Shown one piece after another: positions 46,542 to 55,673 of a stretch of DNA of 64,000 nucleotides. The first letter of the stretch is position 1. Every line of letters starts with the position of its first letter. A program made the translations under genes and the position numbers. The DNA is from JACVRN01 sp036403815 (GTDB lineage: Bacteria > Acidobacteriota > Blastocatellia > Pyrinomonadales > Pyrinomonadaceae). Where the stretch lies: the NCBI GenBank assembly GCA_036403815.1, contig DASWQH010000031.1, positions 248,001 to 312,000 of the forward strand, read 5' to 3'. The notes below the pieces were generated by a model. It searched no databases and was not told where the DNA came from. It saw only the letters and a list, made by a program, of their open reading frames with translations.

Positions 46542-46745
46542 AAGCCCCTGAAAGGGCGAAAGAGTTTAGCCCATGACGTAAGGCATGAGAATAATTCACC
46601 CATAGGAAAATGGAAGCCCCGGTAGGGGCGAAAGAATCTGCGTTGAGACTCTTTCGCCCCTACCGGGGGTTTTAACTTTGAAACGGTGACTTGATTCCCA
46701 CGGCTTACGCCGTGGGCTACATTCTATCGCCCCTTTCAGGGGCTT
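46542..46745. repeat. nested palindrome cluster, GCCCCTGAAAGGGCG type
   Basis: Outer arms (about 46542-46559 and 46727-46745) pair with one base deleted. Inside are a long stem CCCCGGTAGGGGCGAAAGA with its inverse (46617-46635, 46650-46668) and CCCACGGC/GCCGTGGG (46697-46716). It lies between convergent genes and may serve as a terminator region. Confidence 0.8.
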
Positions 46746-46790
46746 ACGGATGCAGACTCACATCCTGCTTATATCGCGCCGCACGTTTCC

Positions 46791-47393
46791 TTAGTTTGCT
46801 TTCGCCTGTAGCTGCGCGGGTAGCGGGACGCGGCGGAAGCCGTCAACGCGGCTTAACCAGTAATTGCTAAATGGCGAATAGATGACGCCATAGCTGCGCG
46901 AAGAATGGTAAAAGCCTTTGCCGTCCACGACGATGCCTACGTGCGACAGGCCGTTGAAGAAGACGAGCGTGCCGAACTGAGTCTGCTCCTCACGGGTCGC
47001 AGGCGTAAAGCGTGACCAGAGATAGCGTGCGCTGCCGCGATCAAAGCGAATGCCCGCCGATTGAAACACACTCCACACGAAGCCTGAGCAATCGAAGCTG
47101 TTAGGCCCCGACGAGCCGTAAATGTAAGGCGAGCCTAAGCGTGTGTCAATCGCAGCCATCAGAAGCTGATTGATAGCAGGCGCGGGCGCTTTAGCTAAAG
47201 ACGACGAGCTTGCAGCCGGAACATTGGCTGTAGAGATAATGATCGGGTCTGTTTCAAGTCTTGGGCCGTTGACAGTTGTTGCTGTGACGGATGTTTGACG
47301 AGTGCTTGTTTGAGCAGTAGTAACAGTGACTGTTGATAGCAGAGCACACAGGCAGACTGCCATCGCGCAGAGGTAGATTCTTATAAAAGCCAT
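46791..47393 (-). CDS. NlpC/P60 cell-wall peptidase (200 aa)
   Basis: The signal peptide (about 1-27) is followed by a Ser/Thr/Ala-rich linker and the C40 domain. The catalytic Cys is C102 in FDCSGFVWSVF, with His in LSHVGIV and a further His in FYHSS. It likely cleaves gamma-D-glutamyl-diaminopimelate bonds in peptidoglycan peptides. A stand-alone single-domain enzyme. Confidence 0.92.
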   Translation of the reverse strand: MAFIRIYLCAMAVCLCALLSTVTVTTAQTSTRQTSVTATTVNGPRLETDPIIISTANVPAASSSSLAKAPAPAINQLLMAAIDTRLGSPYIYGSSGPNSFDCSGFVWSVFQSAGIRFDRGSARYLWSRFTPATREEQTQFGTLVFFNGLSHVGIVVDGKGFYHSSRSYGVIYSPFSNYWLSRVDGFRRVPLPAQLQAKAN

Positions 47394-47726
47394 AAATCGA
47401 GGGAACTCGAACTCCTTAAAATTTTTTGTGTTGCTTATGCTGCCTGTAGGGGCAGAAATACTGCTTGGCAGCGAGGGGATAGTACAGGGCTAAGCGGGTG
47501 ATTACAAGAGGCAATGTGACTGCGTTGTGATAGTTCACCGAGAGGGTATCATAACAGAACAAAAGAGGCTGAGTGGCTATGAGATGTTAGGCATCATAGT
47601 GAAGCCTGAGCGTACATACGTCTCGTCACAACACACCCTCGGTCATTCTGAAGCTATGATTTCCCTTCAGCCTGGAAAATTTTACGCGTGCCGTGTTAGC
47701 ATTCGCCGCGAAAGGAAGCCCAAGAT
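47394..47726. other. gene-free stretch with a solo TGTAGGGGCAG end
   Basis: TGTAGGGGCAG at about 47445-47455 matches the end of the palindromic elements but no partner arm is present, so it is a relic or chance match. A plus-strand open frame at 47527-47748 overlaps the next gene's start and is not protein-like. Both flanking genes start here, so promoters are expected; none is clear. Confidence 0.5.
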
Positions 47727-49103
47727 ATGCTGTTTTTCACCAGCCTAGACTCAAAACTTAGTGTAGACGGCGCAAATAGACTGCGCCTTCTGGACAGGCT
47801 GCATGACGCAGGGCTTACACCGCTCATACGCGCGGCGCGGCTCACTTCCTTCGAGCAGGCGCTTCAGGGGGCGGAGCTTGCCAGGGAGATGGAGCGCGCT
47901 ATAGCGGCCTGGACTGAACGGGAAGAAAACTCGCTCTATGTGCGTGGCGACCTCTTCTCTATAGAAGACCACATCTTTTATTTAATCTTCGGCGGGGCGG
48001 AGGATGAGCTGGCGGGGATGCGAGCCGGAATCGTTTATGGACACGAAACTCCTGAGCCGGAAAGAAAACTCGACGCCTTCTGCCGTCGCGTGAGTGAAGC
48101 GCTTGATGCGATACGCAGTAGTAGTAGTAGCGTGGAGGTAGTAGACGAAGGGGACGAGTGGAAGTCGCACGAGAACGTGGTGGCGATAAATGATTACACA
48201 GCGCAGGCGGGCAATGGTGGTGCTGCTGTAGAGAAGGGGCTGGCGCTTGAAGCGCTCGAAGACGTTCCGGCGCGGCGTCTTCTGCATCGCATAGAAGAGG
48301 CGCAGGACGCAGGGCGTGTGGCCGAGCTGCTCGCCAGCGAAACGGAGAATCAAGCGCTCATTAACAGGCTAGCCGATGCCGGATTGCTCAAGCGCGAAGT
48401 GCTTGTCAGTTGCCGTAAAGAGGGACGCGCTCTCTTTCGCCTGCCTTCGATAGAGATGCTGACCAACATCACGGCCAGCAACGCCATGTGCAGCGAGTGC
48501 GGCGCGGCCCTTAGCGACGAGAAGGTCGAAGAGCTGGTGATGCTCACAGACATGGCTTCGACCATGTTGCACGACAGCGCATGGCTCGCCAATGGTTTGC
48601 GCACATTGCTCAGAGAGCTGGGCGTTCCCCCTAAATCCATACGGCTGCTTACGGGGGCGGGCGACCGCGAAGCGCACATGGAAGTTACAGCCTCGGATGA
48701 GCCATTTCTTTTCGTCCTGAGAGACGGCGACCTAACTGCTATGCACGCCGCGCGCTCTCTGGATAAGCTCATAGAGACAGAGGCGCGGCATCTGGTCATA
48801 ATCGTGACGGGGCGGATTCAGGAGGACGCGCGTGTTCGCCTGCGCGAGCACGCACGCCGTCGCGCACGCGTTGGAAACGAGAGCGAGGTGGTTCTGATAG
48901 AGGGCATGGAAGCGGCTCCGGGCGAGCTTCAGCATGCCTTTGAAAGGGCTTCGCAGCGTGCTCTGGCCGCCGAGTTGTGCGGGCTGGACGCCAGCTTAGG
49001 ATTCAGCGCGGGCTACATGGTCGCCACTCGCTTTCGTCTCACAGAGCGCGCAGACGCTCTCAAAGACATGGCCGGGTCGGCAGTCGGCGCTCTGGCGCAA
49101 TAG
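47727..49103 (+). CDS. uncharacterised cytosolic protein (458 aa)
   Basis: Not recognised. Residues 1-125 are helical; a Ser run (SSSSS near 132) and acidic linker separate them from a middle helical region. A single CxxC (CSEC) lies near 253, and the C-terminal part has Rossmann-like strands (LFVLRDGDL, HLVIIVTGRI, EVVLIEGM). There is no signal or membrane segment. GGAAG precedes the ATG. It is followed directly by a heptad hairpin. A regulatory or sensor role is possible but unsupported. Confidence 0.75.
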   Translation: MLFFTSLDSKLSVDGANRLRLLDRLHDAGLTPLIRAARLTSFEQALQGAELAREMERAIAAWTEREENSLYVRGDLFSIEDHIFYLIFGGAEDELAGMRAGIVYGHETPEPERKLDAFCRRVSEALDAIRSSSSSVEVVDEGDEWKSHENVVAINDYTAQAGNGGAAVEKGLALEALEDVPARRLLHRIEEAQDAGRVAELLASETENQALINRLADAGLLKREVLVSCRKEGRALFRLPSIEMLTNITASNAMCSECGAALSDEKVEELVMLTDMASTMLHDSAWLANGLRTLLRELGVPPKSIRLLTGAGDREAHMEVTASDEPFLFVLRDGDLTAMHAARSLDKLIETEARHLVIIVTGRIQEDARVRLREHARRRARVGNESEVVLIEGMEAAPGELQHAFERASQRALAAELCGLDASLGFSAGYMVATRFRLTERADALKDMAGSAVGALAQ

Positions 49104-49194
49104 AGAATAGAGGCTAGAGGTTAGAGGCTGGAGACTGGAGGCCAGTGAAATGCTTTTACTGACCTCTGACCTCCAGCCTCTAACCTCTATTCTT
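49104..49194. repeat. heptad-word hairpin, GAGGCTA type
   Basis: The left arm 49104-49145 (gaggcta, gaggtta, gaggctg, gagactg, gaggcca) starts right after the stop codon. The right arm 49158-49194 has tgacctc, tgacctc, cagcctc, taacctc. It could end transcription of the upstream gene. Confidence 0.75.
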
Positions 49195-49300
49195 ATGTTG
49201 TGGCTACAGTTGGGAACTGTGGTTATCCACATAGAGCCGTAAGCAAACCTTCTCTAAGCTTTGCGTCAAACGTGCGGCATTGGGAGGTGCCACTAAAATT

Positions 49301-50050
49301 ATGAGTGTAGAAAGAAATGGACATGTATTTAACGCCGGGTTCGCGATAGCCGTCGCTCTTGTGCTGTCGTCAATCGTCGGCGCCTGGGCTTACACGCGCG
49401 CCAAAAATGGCGAACAGACCGTGGCCGTAACTGGCTCGGCCAAGAAACGGATTAAATCCGACCTGGTCATCTGGAGGGCAGCGGTCACTTATCAATCAGC
49501 GCAATTGTCTGACGCTTACAAGTCGCTTTCCGACAGCGTGCCGCGCGTCAAACAATATTTGATTTCCAAGGGCATACCGGAAAATCAGATTACCGTCTCG
49601 TCCATTACGGCCACGACCATGCAGGGCAAGACACGTGATGCATCGGGCGAAGAGGTGGACAGCGGTAAGATTACGGGCTATAGCCTGCGACAGGAATTGG
49701 AAGTGCGCTCGACCGATGTGGACAAGGTGGCGCAGGTCGCGCGCGAGGCCACGGAGTTAATCAATCAGGGGATACTGCTGGAATCCGGCGCGCCTGAATA
49801 TCATTACACCAAGCTGGGCGAGCTGAAGCGCGAGATGCTGGCCGAAGCAGCCAAGGATGCCAAGGAACGCGCCAAGCAGATAGCTACCAGCACCGGCAGC
49901 GACATCGGCAGCGTGCGCTCTGCCAGAATGGGTGTGATGCAGATTACGCCCGCCGATTCCAATGATGTCTCTGACTCAGGCATGAACGACACCACCGCGC
50001 TTGAGAAAGACATTACGGCGGTCGTCAACGTCAGCTTCGCCGTAGACTAA
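49301..50050 (+). CDS. SIMPL-domain (DUF541) membrane-anchored protein (249 aa)
   Basis: One N-terminal membrane helix (AGFAIAVALVLSSIVGAWA) leads into the SIMPL domain starting VAVTGSAKKRIKSD and ending VNVSFAVD. The domain faces the periplasm. Relatives are linked to oxidative stress or outer-membrane roles, but function is not settled. Start ATG 49301 after GGGAGG. Confidence 0.85.
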   Translation: MSVERNGHVFNAGFAIAVALVLSSIVGAWAYTRAKNGEQTVAVTGSAKKRIKSDLVIWRAAVTYQSAQLSDAYKSLSDSVPRVKQYLISKGIPENQITVSSITATTMQGKTRDASGEEVDSGKITGYSLRQELEVRSTDVDKVAQVAREATELINQGILLESGAPEYHYTKLGELKREMLAEAAKDAKERAKQIATSTGSDIGSVRSARMGVMQITPADSNDVSDSGMNDTTALEKDITAVVNVSFAVD

Positions 50051-50107
50051 GAACACGGGGGCAGACTTTAAGCACTACACTCTCCCTTTTGGCTCGAAGG
50101 TAGATAA

Positions 50108-50143
50108 AAAGGAGCGCGCCTTTAACATCAAGCGCGCTCCTTT
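50108..50143. terminator. bidirectional intrinsic terminator
   Basis: A 12-base stem AAAGGAGCGCGC / GCGCGCTCCTTT (50108-50119 with 50132-50143) with a 12-base loop lies between two convergent genes. T-rich bases follow on the plus strand and TTTTTATC on the minus strand. Confidence 0.82.
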
Positions 50144-50223
50144 CAGTCCTTTTTCCGCGAGCAGGGCTGGCTACTATTCGAGCCTGCTTTGAAAACCTTT
50201 TAGCGCCCGCACCATGCTAGTAG

Positions 50224-50982
50224 CTATAGCTTTCTTGCTTTGGGCGCAGCCGGTGCAGGTGCCGCAGGCTGTGTCATAGTAGTTTTATTCTTCTGCGACG
50301 ATTTATCGGTGAACCCTCCGGCGAAGGTGCAAACGCACATGCCGCCGAACAGAGGGTGATTGCCGCAGGAGACGCCCGTGACGATGTAGCTGCTGTTGAA
50401 GATGTTATTACGGTGGCCGCGCGTCGGAACGCCGTCGTCAACGATTAAGTTGATGACAATATCGCGCGCCGTGCCGCTATCGTAAGCAATGTTTTCGCTA
50501 ATCGGCGTCTTCCAGTCACCGTAGCGGGCGACGCGATCCCAAGAGAAGGTTTTGTCCTTGCCCTGGTGGCTCACGTCTCCCGTTTTTCCCTGATCGAAGG
50601 ATTGATCTTTCGCGCCGAGGCACATGCCTTTCGAGACTTGAAGCTGCGGAAGCGGCTTTGCGCTGCGCAGAAACTTGATGGCTTCTTCAAGCGCGACCGC
50701 GCCTTCTATGGTCTCTATCGCCGCGCTGCCCGGTGGCTTGAATGTTTTACCCTTGTAATATTTTCTCAGCCCTTCAAGGTAGGTGGCATACTGGACGGGG
50801 TTCGTTCGGGCTTGATTCATCTCCTCGAAAACAGCTTTCTCCAGTGCGGAGAGAGCATAATCATTACCGCCAGTCTGGGTTTGCGCAAGACCCCGTAGGG
50901 GAGCGAGACTGAGTAGAAGTGAAAATGAGATGATTAAAAAAAACGCTGTGCGTAGGCGGAAGGGAAAGCTTGCCTGTTTCAT
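50224..50982 (-). CDS. secreted CAP (SCP/PR-1) superfamily protein (252 aa)
   Basis: The signal peptide (FFLIISFSLLLSLAPLRGLA) is followed by the CAP domain: FEEMNQARTNP, SENIAY and GHRNNIFN are the family landmarks. The tail is Ala/Pro-rich. CAP domains of bacteria are mostly secreted and of uncertain function. Likely exported to periplasm or outside. Confidence 0.88.
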   Translation of the reverse strand: MKQASFPFRLRTAFFLIISFSLLLSLAPLRGLAQTQTGGNDYALSALEKAVFEEMNQARTNPVQYATYLEGLRKYYKGKTFKPPGSAAIETIEGAVALEEAIKFLRSAKPLPQLQVSKGMCLGAKDQSFDQGKTGDVSHQGKDKTFSWDRVARYGDWKTPISENIAYDSGTARDIVINLIVDDGVPTRGHRNNIFNSSYIVTGVSCGNHPLFGGMCVCTFAGGFTDKSSQKNKTTMTQPAAPAPAAPKARKL

Positions 50983-51242
50983 GGGGGAACGATACTCCTT
51001 ATGCTTTATAGGGCGAAACGTTTAGACGATTATTTCAAAGCGTCGTTTCGGGCGGAACCGGTCGGGACTTTGATTTCTGCTTTTACGTCAAAACCCTGAG
51101 CAAGTCAAATGAAAATCCGTAGGGAGCCGCGCTCCTCTTTCAAAAAGTGTTGACAACCAGGCCGTGCGCGGGCGAATCTTAAAGAGCGCATAGGCCGTCT
51201 GCTTAAGGCACGGGCTGTAATCCCTCTATGGAGTTTGAAAGT

Positions 51243-52562
51243 ATGAGAAGACATGTGTTCCCCTTAGCGCTACTGTTTCTGGCGCTCACAGTTTCGACCG
51301 CAATAGCTCAGACCGCAACTTCTTCTCCCGCGCCGCAGACACGTCCCAGAACCATTTCCGGACAACAGCAGCAGGGCACGCCCGCCACGCCTGCTCCAAC
51401 GCCTAGGCCATCAGTTACCACAACGCAGCTTCCTGCCGCCAATCCGCCGTCGAGCACGGTGCCGCAGCGCCCCGTTCCGAAAACTTCATCGACGCTTCCG
51501 TCTTCCGGCGTCAGCCCGGCGCAGCAGCTTCCCGCGACTTCGCTCACCGTGAGCAAACTGCGCGCCCGCATGCAGGAGGCCGAGCGCAACTTCAAGACGC
51601 GACCGCAGCAAACGTCTCTCTCTACAGCACCGCTTTCGTTCGTCACCCTGGCGGCGCTAGACCCTTCCACGTCGCAGATACATTTAATCACGCTGCCGAA
51701 AGACCTCTTCCTGAGCCGTGGCTCGGAGGCTACCGTGACGACGCAGTTGGGCGCGACCGTGAATCTTCGCATCGTCAGAGCCAACGGTGTCAACACCGCC
51801 GTCACCATTTTCGAGAACACGACGAAGCGCTCGTTCATCCCGCTAATGGTCGAGTATCCGATTGAGCGCAACGGGTATCTGCGCGAGATGGCTTATTACA
51901 CTTCGGCGCATCCGGCGCTTCTCTCGCCGGATGTGGTTAACGCCGGTAAATCATACACGCGTACTATGCTCGATCTGGCGGCCAGACGTTTGCGCGACAA
52001 AGGCACCTTCATCTCGCCGCAGATTATAGACATCGCGGAGCGGCTGCTGATTGTAGAGCATGTGGATCACACGCGCTTTCTTAGAGAGAACCGTCTGGCG
52101 CTCTATGAAGAAATCTTCTCGCTTTATGCGCTGAACGAGATGAAGACGTATAACTACTCTGTAAGCACAGCCGGAGCAGGCGGCCTTGTGCAGATGATTC
52201 CTTCGACCTACCAGATGATACGGCGGCTGCATCCGGGCATAGGACTCAATCCTGATTTCGTGCTGGGGATGCGCAATCACGGAAACGCTCTCGAAGCCAT
52301 GCTCCTTTACATGTACGATGTGTGGAATAATTTAATGTCCAACACGGATGTCTCGTACGCCTTGAGCGCCAAGTGGGCTACGCCAGCCGACTTGATGGCA
52401 GCCGGTTATAACTCGAACCCTGCGCGCCTGCCGCTCTACGTACGTCGCGCGGGGGCATCATGGCGCACGCTGATTCCTGCTGAGACGCAGATGTACCTGC
52501 AAATCTACCGCTCGGTCGAAAGCCTTATTCCGATGAAGGCACGCGCGGGTGCCTCGCAGTAA
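51243..52562 (+). CDS. secreted lytic-transglycosylase-like protein (439 aa)
   Basis: Signal peptide (LALLFLALTVSTAIAQ), then a Pro/Thr/Ala linker to about residue 100, then a mixed region, then a lysozyme-like segment near 290-350 (STAGAGGLVQMIPSTYQMI), as in soluble lytic transglycosylases. The catalytic Glu normally expected before this segment may be in YEEIFSLY or ALNEMKTYNYS. It probably cuts peptidoglycan glycan strands. ATG 51243 with GGAG spacing is preferred to ATG 51228. Confidence 0.75.
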   Translation: MRRHVFPLALLFLALTVSTAIAQTATSSPAPQTRPRTISGQQQQGTPATPAPTPRPSVTTTQLPAANPPSSTVPQRPVPKTSSTLPSSGVSPAQQLPATSLTVSKLRARMQEAERNFKTRPQQTSLSTAPLSFVTLAALDPSTSQIHLITLPKDLFLSRGSEATVTTQLGATVNLRIVRANGVNTAVTIFENTTKRSFIPLMVEYPIERNGYLREMAYYTSAHPALLSPDVVNAGKSYTRTMLDLAARRLRDKGTFISPQIIDIAERLLIVEHVDHTRFLRENRLALYEEIFSLYALNEMKTYNYSVSTAGAGGLVQMIPSTYQMIRRLHPGIGLNPDFVLGMRNHGNALEAMLLYMYDVWNNLMSNTDVSYALSAKWATPADLMAAGYNSNPARLPLYVRRAGASWRTLIPAETQMYLQIYRSVESLIPMKARAGASQ

Positions 52563-52651
52563 AAGCCAGAGGGAGTATCGGGAAGGTCATTAGTACAGCC
52601 TCGCGCTCTTTTAATCTCAGAACTCTTCCAGTTTACTGAAGGGGAAAGCTC

Positions 52652-53230
52652 ATGCTTCAAGTCACGACTCGAAAACTAATTGCGGTGTTCGTCCTTGCTC
52701 TGCTGGTTGCCGCGCCCGGTTGTAAGTATTTCAGCAAGTCGGCGAGCACCGATCAAACGAAAGATGCGAACAAGCTACAGGAAGAGGCCGACCAGTTGGC
52801 CGCCAAACTTGATGGTGCTTACAACCAGGCGACGCAGAAGGAAGACGCGATTAAAGCCGAAAAGAAGCCCAAGGCGCGCGAGCAATTAAATAATGAAGAG
52901 ACTGCCATCTTCGATCAGGCTATCGCCGATGCAAAGGCCGCCGCAGACAAGTACGATCAGGCGAGCAAGCTCAAGATTGACGAGAAATACAAACAGTATC
53001 TAGACCTTCGCGCACAGCTCATGCGCAAAGAAGGCGCGCACCTGGCGGCGCTGAAAGAACTGCCCTCGGCGCGCAAAGACACCAGCCTCAAAGGCAAAAC
53101 CCTGCGCGACAAACAGGCCGACATCAAGACCCGCACCGACAAGCTCAAGAAGGAAGTAGACGACCTCAAGGCTCAGGCCGAGAAGATGCAGAAAGAGAAC
53201 GGCGACAAGTTCAAAGCCAAGAGCGCATAA
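52652..53230 (+). CDS. coiled-coil lipoprotein (192 aa)
   Basis: Signal peptide with lipobox VAAPGC (Cys at about 24). The mature part is Lys/Glu/Ala-rich and almost entirely coiled coil (for example TDKLKKEVDDLKAQAEKMQKE), with a basic tail. The gene is likely to give a periplasmic fibrous lipoprotein with a structural role; no family recognised. Confidence 0.8.
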   Translation: MLQVTTRKLIAVFVLALLVAAPGCKYFSKSASTDQTKDANKLQEEADQLAAKLDGAYNQATQKEDAIKAEKKPKAREQLNNEETAIFDQAIADAKAAADKYDQASKLKIDEKYKQYLDLRAQLMRKEGAHLAALKELPSARKDTSLKGKTLRDKQADIKTRTDKLKKEVDDLKAQAEKMQKENGDKFKAKSA

Positions 53231-53237
53231 AGGCAAT

Positions 53238-53314
53238 GCAGAAGTCAGAATGCAGAATGATGAATGAGGAGCACGAAACCTCTTTAATTCATCATTCTGC
53301 ATTCTGACTTCTGC
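53238..53314. repeat. heptad-word hairpin, perfect 28-bp stem
   Basis: The left arm gcagaag, tcagaat, gcagaat, gatgaat (53238-53265) pairs perfectly with 53287-53314; the 21-base loop has an inner GAGG/CCTC pair. It lies between convergent genes, in terminator position. Confidence 0.88.
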
Positions 53315-53320
53315 CTTTTC

Positions 53321-55174
53321 CTAGTCTCCGTATTGTAGCCGACCACTAAGCGACTCGCGCTCGGGTTGTTCATCTTGCGAGTCGTCCGCGTATTGCAGTT
53401 TGTATAGCCGCCAGTAGAAACCTCTTTGTGCCAGCAACTCTTGGTGAGTGCCCTGCTCGCGTATCTCGCCGTGGTGGAGGACGATGATGCGGTTGGCGCG
53501 CTGGATGGTTGAAAGACGATGCGCGACGATGAGCGAGGTGCGCTCTTCCAGCACGCGCTCGATGGCCTGCTGTATGAGCTGTTCGGTTTCGGTGTCTATA
53601 GAACTGGTCGCTTCGTCCAGGATGAGGAGCGCGGGGTCGAATGCCAGTGCGCGTGCAAACGAGATGAGTTGCTTCTGGCCTACGGACAATCCTGCGCCGC
53701 GCTCTTTCACTTCCGTTCGGTAGCCTTCGGGCAAGCGTTGTATGAAGCGGTCTGCGTGAACCTCGCGCGCAGCCCATTCGACGCGCTCCTCTTTGATTCC
53801 CTCATTGCCCAGACGAATATTGCTCGCCACGGTTCCGCTAAAGAGAAAGACATCCTGAAGGACTACGGCGAAGTTTTCGCGCAGAGATTGCAAGTCCCAG
53901 TCGCGCACGTCCACGCCGTCCAAGAGGATTCGCCCGCGCTGTATGTCGTAAAAGCGCATGAGCAGATTCGTAATCGTCGTCTTGCCTGAGCCTGTGTGGC
54001 CTACGAGCGCGACGGATTGCCCCGGCTCGACCGTGAAGGACACATCCTTGAGCACCCAGTCTTCTTCCTTGTAAGCGAACCACACGTTCTGAAATTCTAT
54101 GTGGCCGCGCGCACGCCCTCGCTTCAAGGCTACGGCGGGCGAATTGACTGAAACGGGCAGGTCAAGGGTTTTGAAGATGCGGTGCGAGGCGACGACCGCC
54201 GCCTGAAGCACGTTGTACTTATCAGAGATGTCGCGTATGGGTTGAAAGAGCTGCTGCGAATACTGTATGAAGGCTACGAGCGCGCCCAAAGTGAGCACGG
54301 TCATGGTTTCCGTGTTCTGCATGATGCGATAGCCGCCGTACCATACAATCAGAGCGATGCCGATTGCGCCGATTAAATCCACAAGCGGGAAAAAGACCGC
54401 GTAGTAGAAGATTGTATCTACGTTGGCATTGCGATGGTCGTCGTTGATTTTATGAAACTGTTCGCGGGACTTCGCTTCGGCGTTGAAAATCTGAACAGTC
54501 TGCGCGCCGGAAAAATGCTCCTGTAGAAAAGCGTTGATGCGCGCCAGTCGAGTTCTCACCATGTCGTAGCCGCGCCGCGCCCCGCGACGAAACCAACTGG
54601 TCGCAGCAAAGAGCATAGGAACTGTTAGAAGCGTCACCAGCGTCAGACGCACATCCATCCAGAGCATGATTGCCATGATCGCCACGATCATCACCAGATC
54701 GCCCAGCAGATCAATCACGCCCGAAGTGAAAAGCTCGTTGAGCGCGTCCACGTCCGAAGTCAGGCGCGTCATGATGCGCCCGACGGGGTTGCGGTCGTAG
54801 TAAGACACCTCTTGCTCTTGCAGCTTGCGATAAAGCTCGCTTCTGAGGTCGTACATGACACGCTGCCCGACCGAGTTGAGCAGGACTTCCTGAAAGTAAG
54901 AGAAGATGAAGTGAAAGAACCTGACCAGCAGGAAGACGAGCGCGAAGAGGTGCAGGCCATTCGTATTTCGCGGGATGATGTACCAGTCAATCGCGTACTG
55001 AGTGAACTTCGGCTGGAGTATGCCCAGAAGATTCAACACGAGCGTCAGCACAAGCGCAGGGATGAGCGAGCCTATGTAAGGCTTTAGATAACGCAGGAGC
55101 CTGCGCGCCACGCGGAAATCATAGGTCTTGCCGATAGCCTCTTCTTCGTGAAACTGTTTCGCTGCTGTTGCCAT
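53321..55174 (-). CDS. ABC exporter half-transporter with consensus ATPase site (617 aa)
   Basis: A six-helix type IV exporter membrane domain (about 30-340) is followed by the ATPase: Walker A GHTGSGKTT near 395, signature LSVGQ, and Walker B LLILDEATSS with the catalytic Glu. It is likely to pair with the 580-residue protein encoded upstream, whose Walker B has Asp instead of Glu. Such heterodimers export drugs, lipids or peptides; substrate unknown. Confidence 0.9.
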   Translation of the reverse strand: MATAAKQFHEEEAIGKTYDFRVARRLLRYLKPYIGSLIPALVLTLVLNLLGILQPKFTQYAIDWYIIPRNTNGLHLFALVFLLVRFFHFIFSYFQEVLLNSVGQRVMYDLRSELYRKLQEQEVSYYDRNPVGRIMTRLTSDVDALNELFTSGVIDLLGDLVMIVAIMAIMLWMDVRLTLVTLLTVPMLFAATSWFRRGARRGYDMVRTRLARINAFLQEHFSGAQTVQIFNAEAKSREQFHKINDDHRNANVDTIFYYAVFFPLVDLIGAIGIALIVWYGGYRIMQNTETMTVLTLGALVAFIQYSQQLFQPIRDISDKYNVLQAAVVASHRIFKTLDLPVSVNSPAVALKRGRARGHIEFQNVWFAYKEEDWVLKDVSFTVEPGQSVALVGHTGSGKTTITNLLMRFYDIQRGRILLDGVDVRDWDLQSLRENFAVVLQDVFLFSGTVASNIRLGNEGIKEERVEWAAREVHADRFIQRLPEGYRTEVKERGAGLSVGQKQLISFARALAFDPALLILDEATSSIDTETEQLIQQAIERVLEERTSLIVAHRLSTIQRANRIIVLHHGEIREQGTHQELLAQRGFYWRLYKLQYADDSQDEQPERESLSGRLQYGD

Positions 55175-55198
55175 TGCTCTCTTAAAACTTTTCTGTTC

Positions 55199-55642
55199 TT
55201 AAATCGTGCTCTTGAAAGATGCCGCCATCAATGCTTCGCGTCGCGGGAAGTGTAGCAGCATGCCGAGCGCCGCGAACGCGAAGGGCAGATAAAAATATGG
55301 CGTGCCGGTTATCGCGCGTGCCAGCAGGCCGAAAAGCCCTGCGGCTTCACACAAAGCGATGGCAACAACCTGTCCCTGCTGCACAAGAGCGGCGCTCTGC
55401 TTCTCTACAGCCTGAGCGAAGAATTTCTGCTTGACCGCAAAGGATACGATGACCAGAAGCACGCTTAAACCAGCTAGCATCCAGAACAATCTTTGGTCAC
55501 TAGCTTCGTTCCCACGGAAGACCATCATCGCAAGCAGAAAGAAAATTACGAGCGCCATTATTTGAGCAGCCCAGAGAATCAAGAGCACCTGATAGCGACC
55601 GCGAATTCTTCTTTCCATTGATGCCGGATCGTTCATGCTCAT
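55199..55642 (-). CDS. small membrane protein between the ABC subunits (147 aa)
   Basis: Four hydrophobic stretches (LLILWAAQIMALVIFFLLAMMV, FWMLAGLSVLLVIVSF, VVAIALCEAAGLFGLLA, YFYLPFAFAALGMLL) indicate four membrane helices. No family recognised. Spacing of about 25-30 bases to both ABC genes suggests an operon; it may assist the exporter. Confidence 0.65.
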   Translation of the reverse strand: MSMNDPASMERRIRGRYQVLLILWAAQIMALVIFFLLAMMVFRGNEASDQRLFWMLAGLSVLLVIVSFAVKQKFFAQAVEKQSAALVQQGQVVAIALCEAAGLFGLLARAITGTPYFYLPFAFAALGMLLHFPRREALMAASFKSTI

Positions 55643-55673
55643 TGAGTGTAGTTCCTACAGGCAGCTTTAGCCG

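Noticed and set aside
47527..47748. 73-residue open frame upstream of the 458-residue gene
   Set aside because: Overlaps the next start, weak composition; better read as upstream noncoding DNA.
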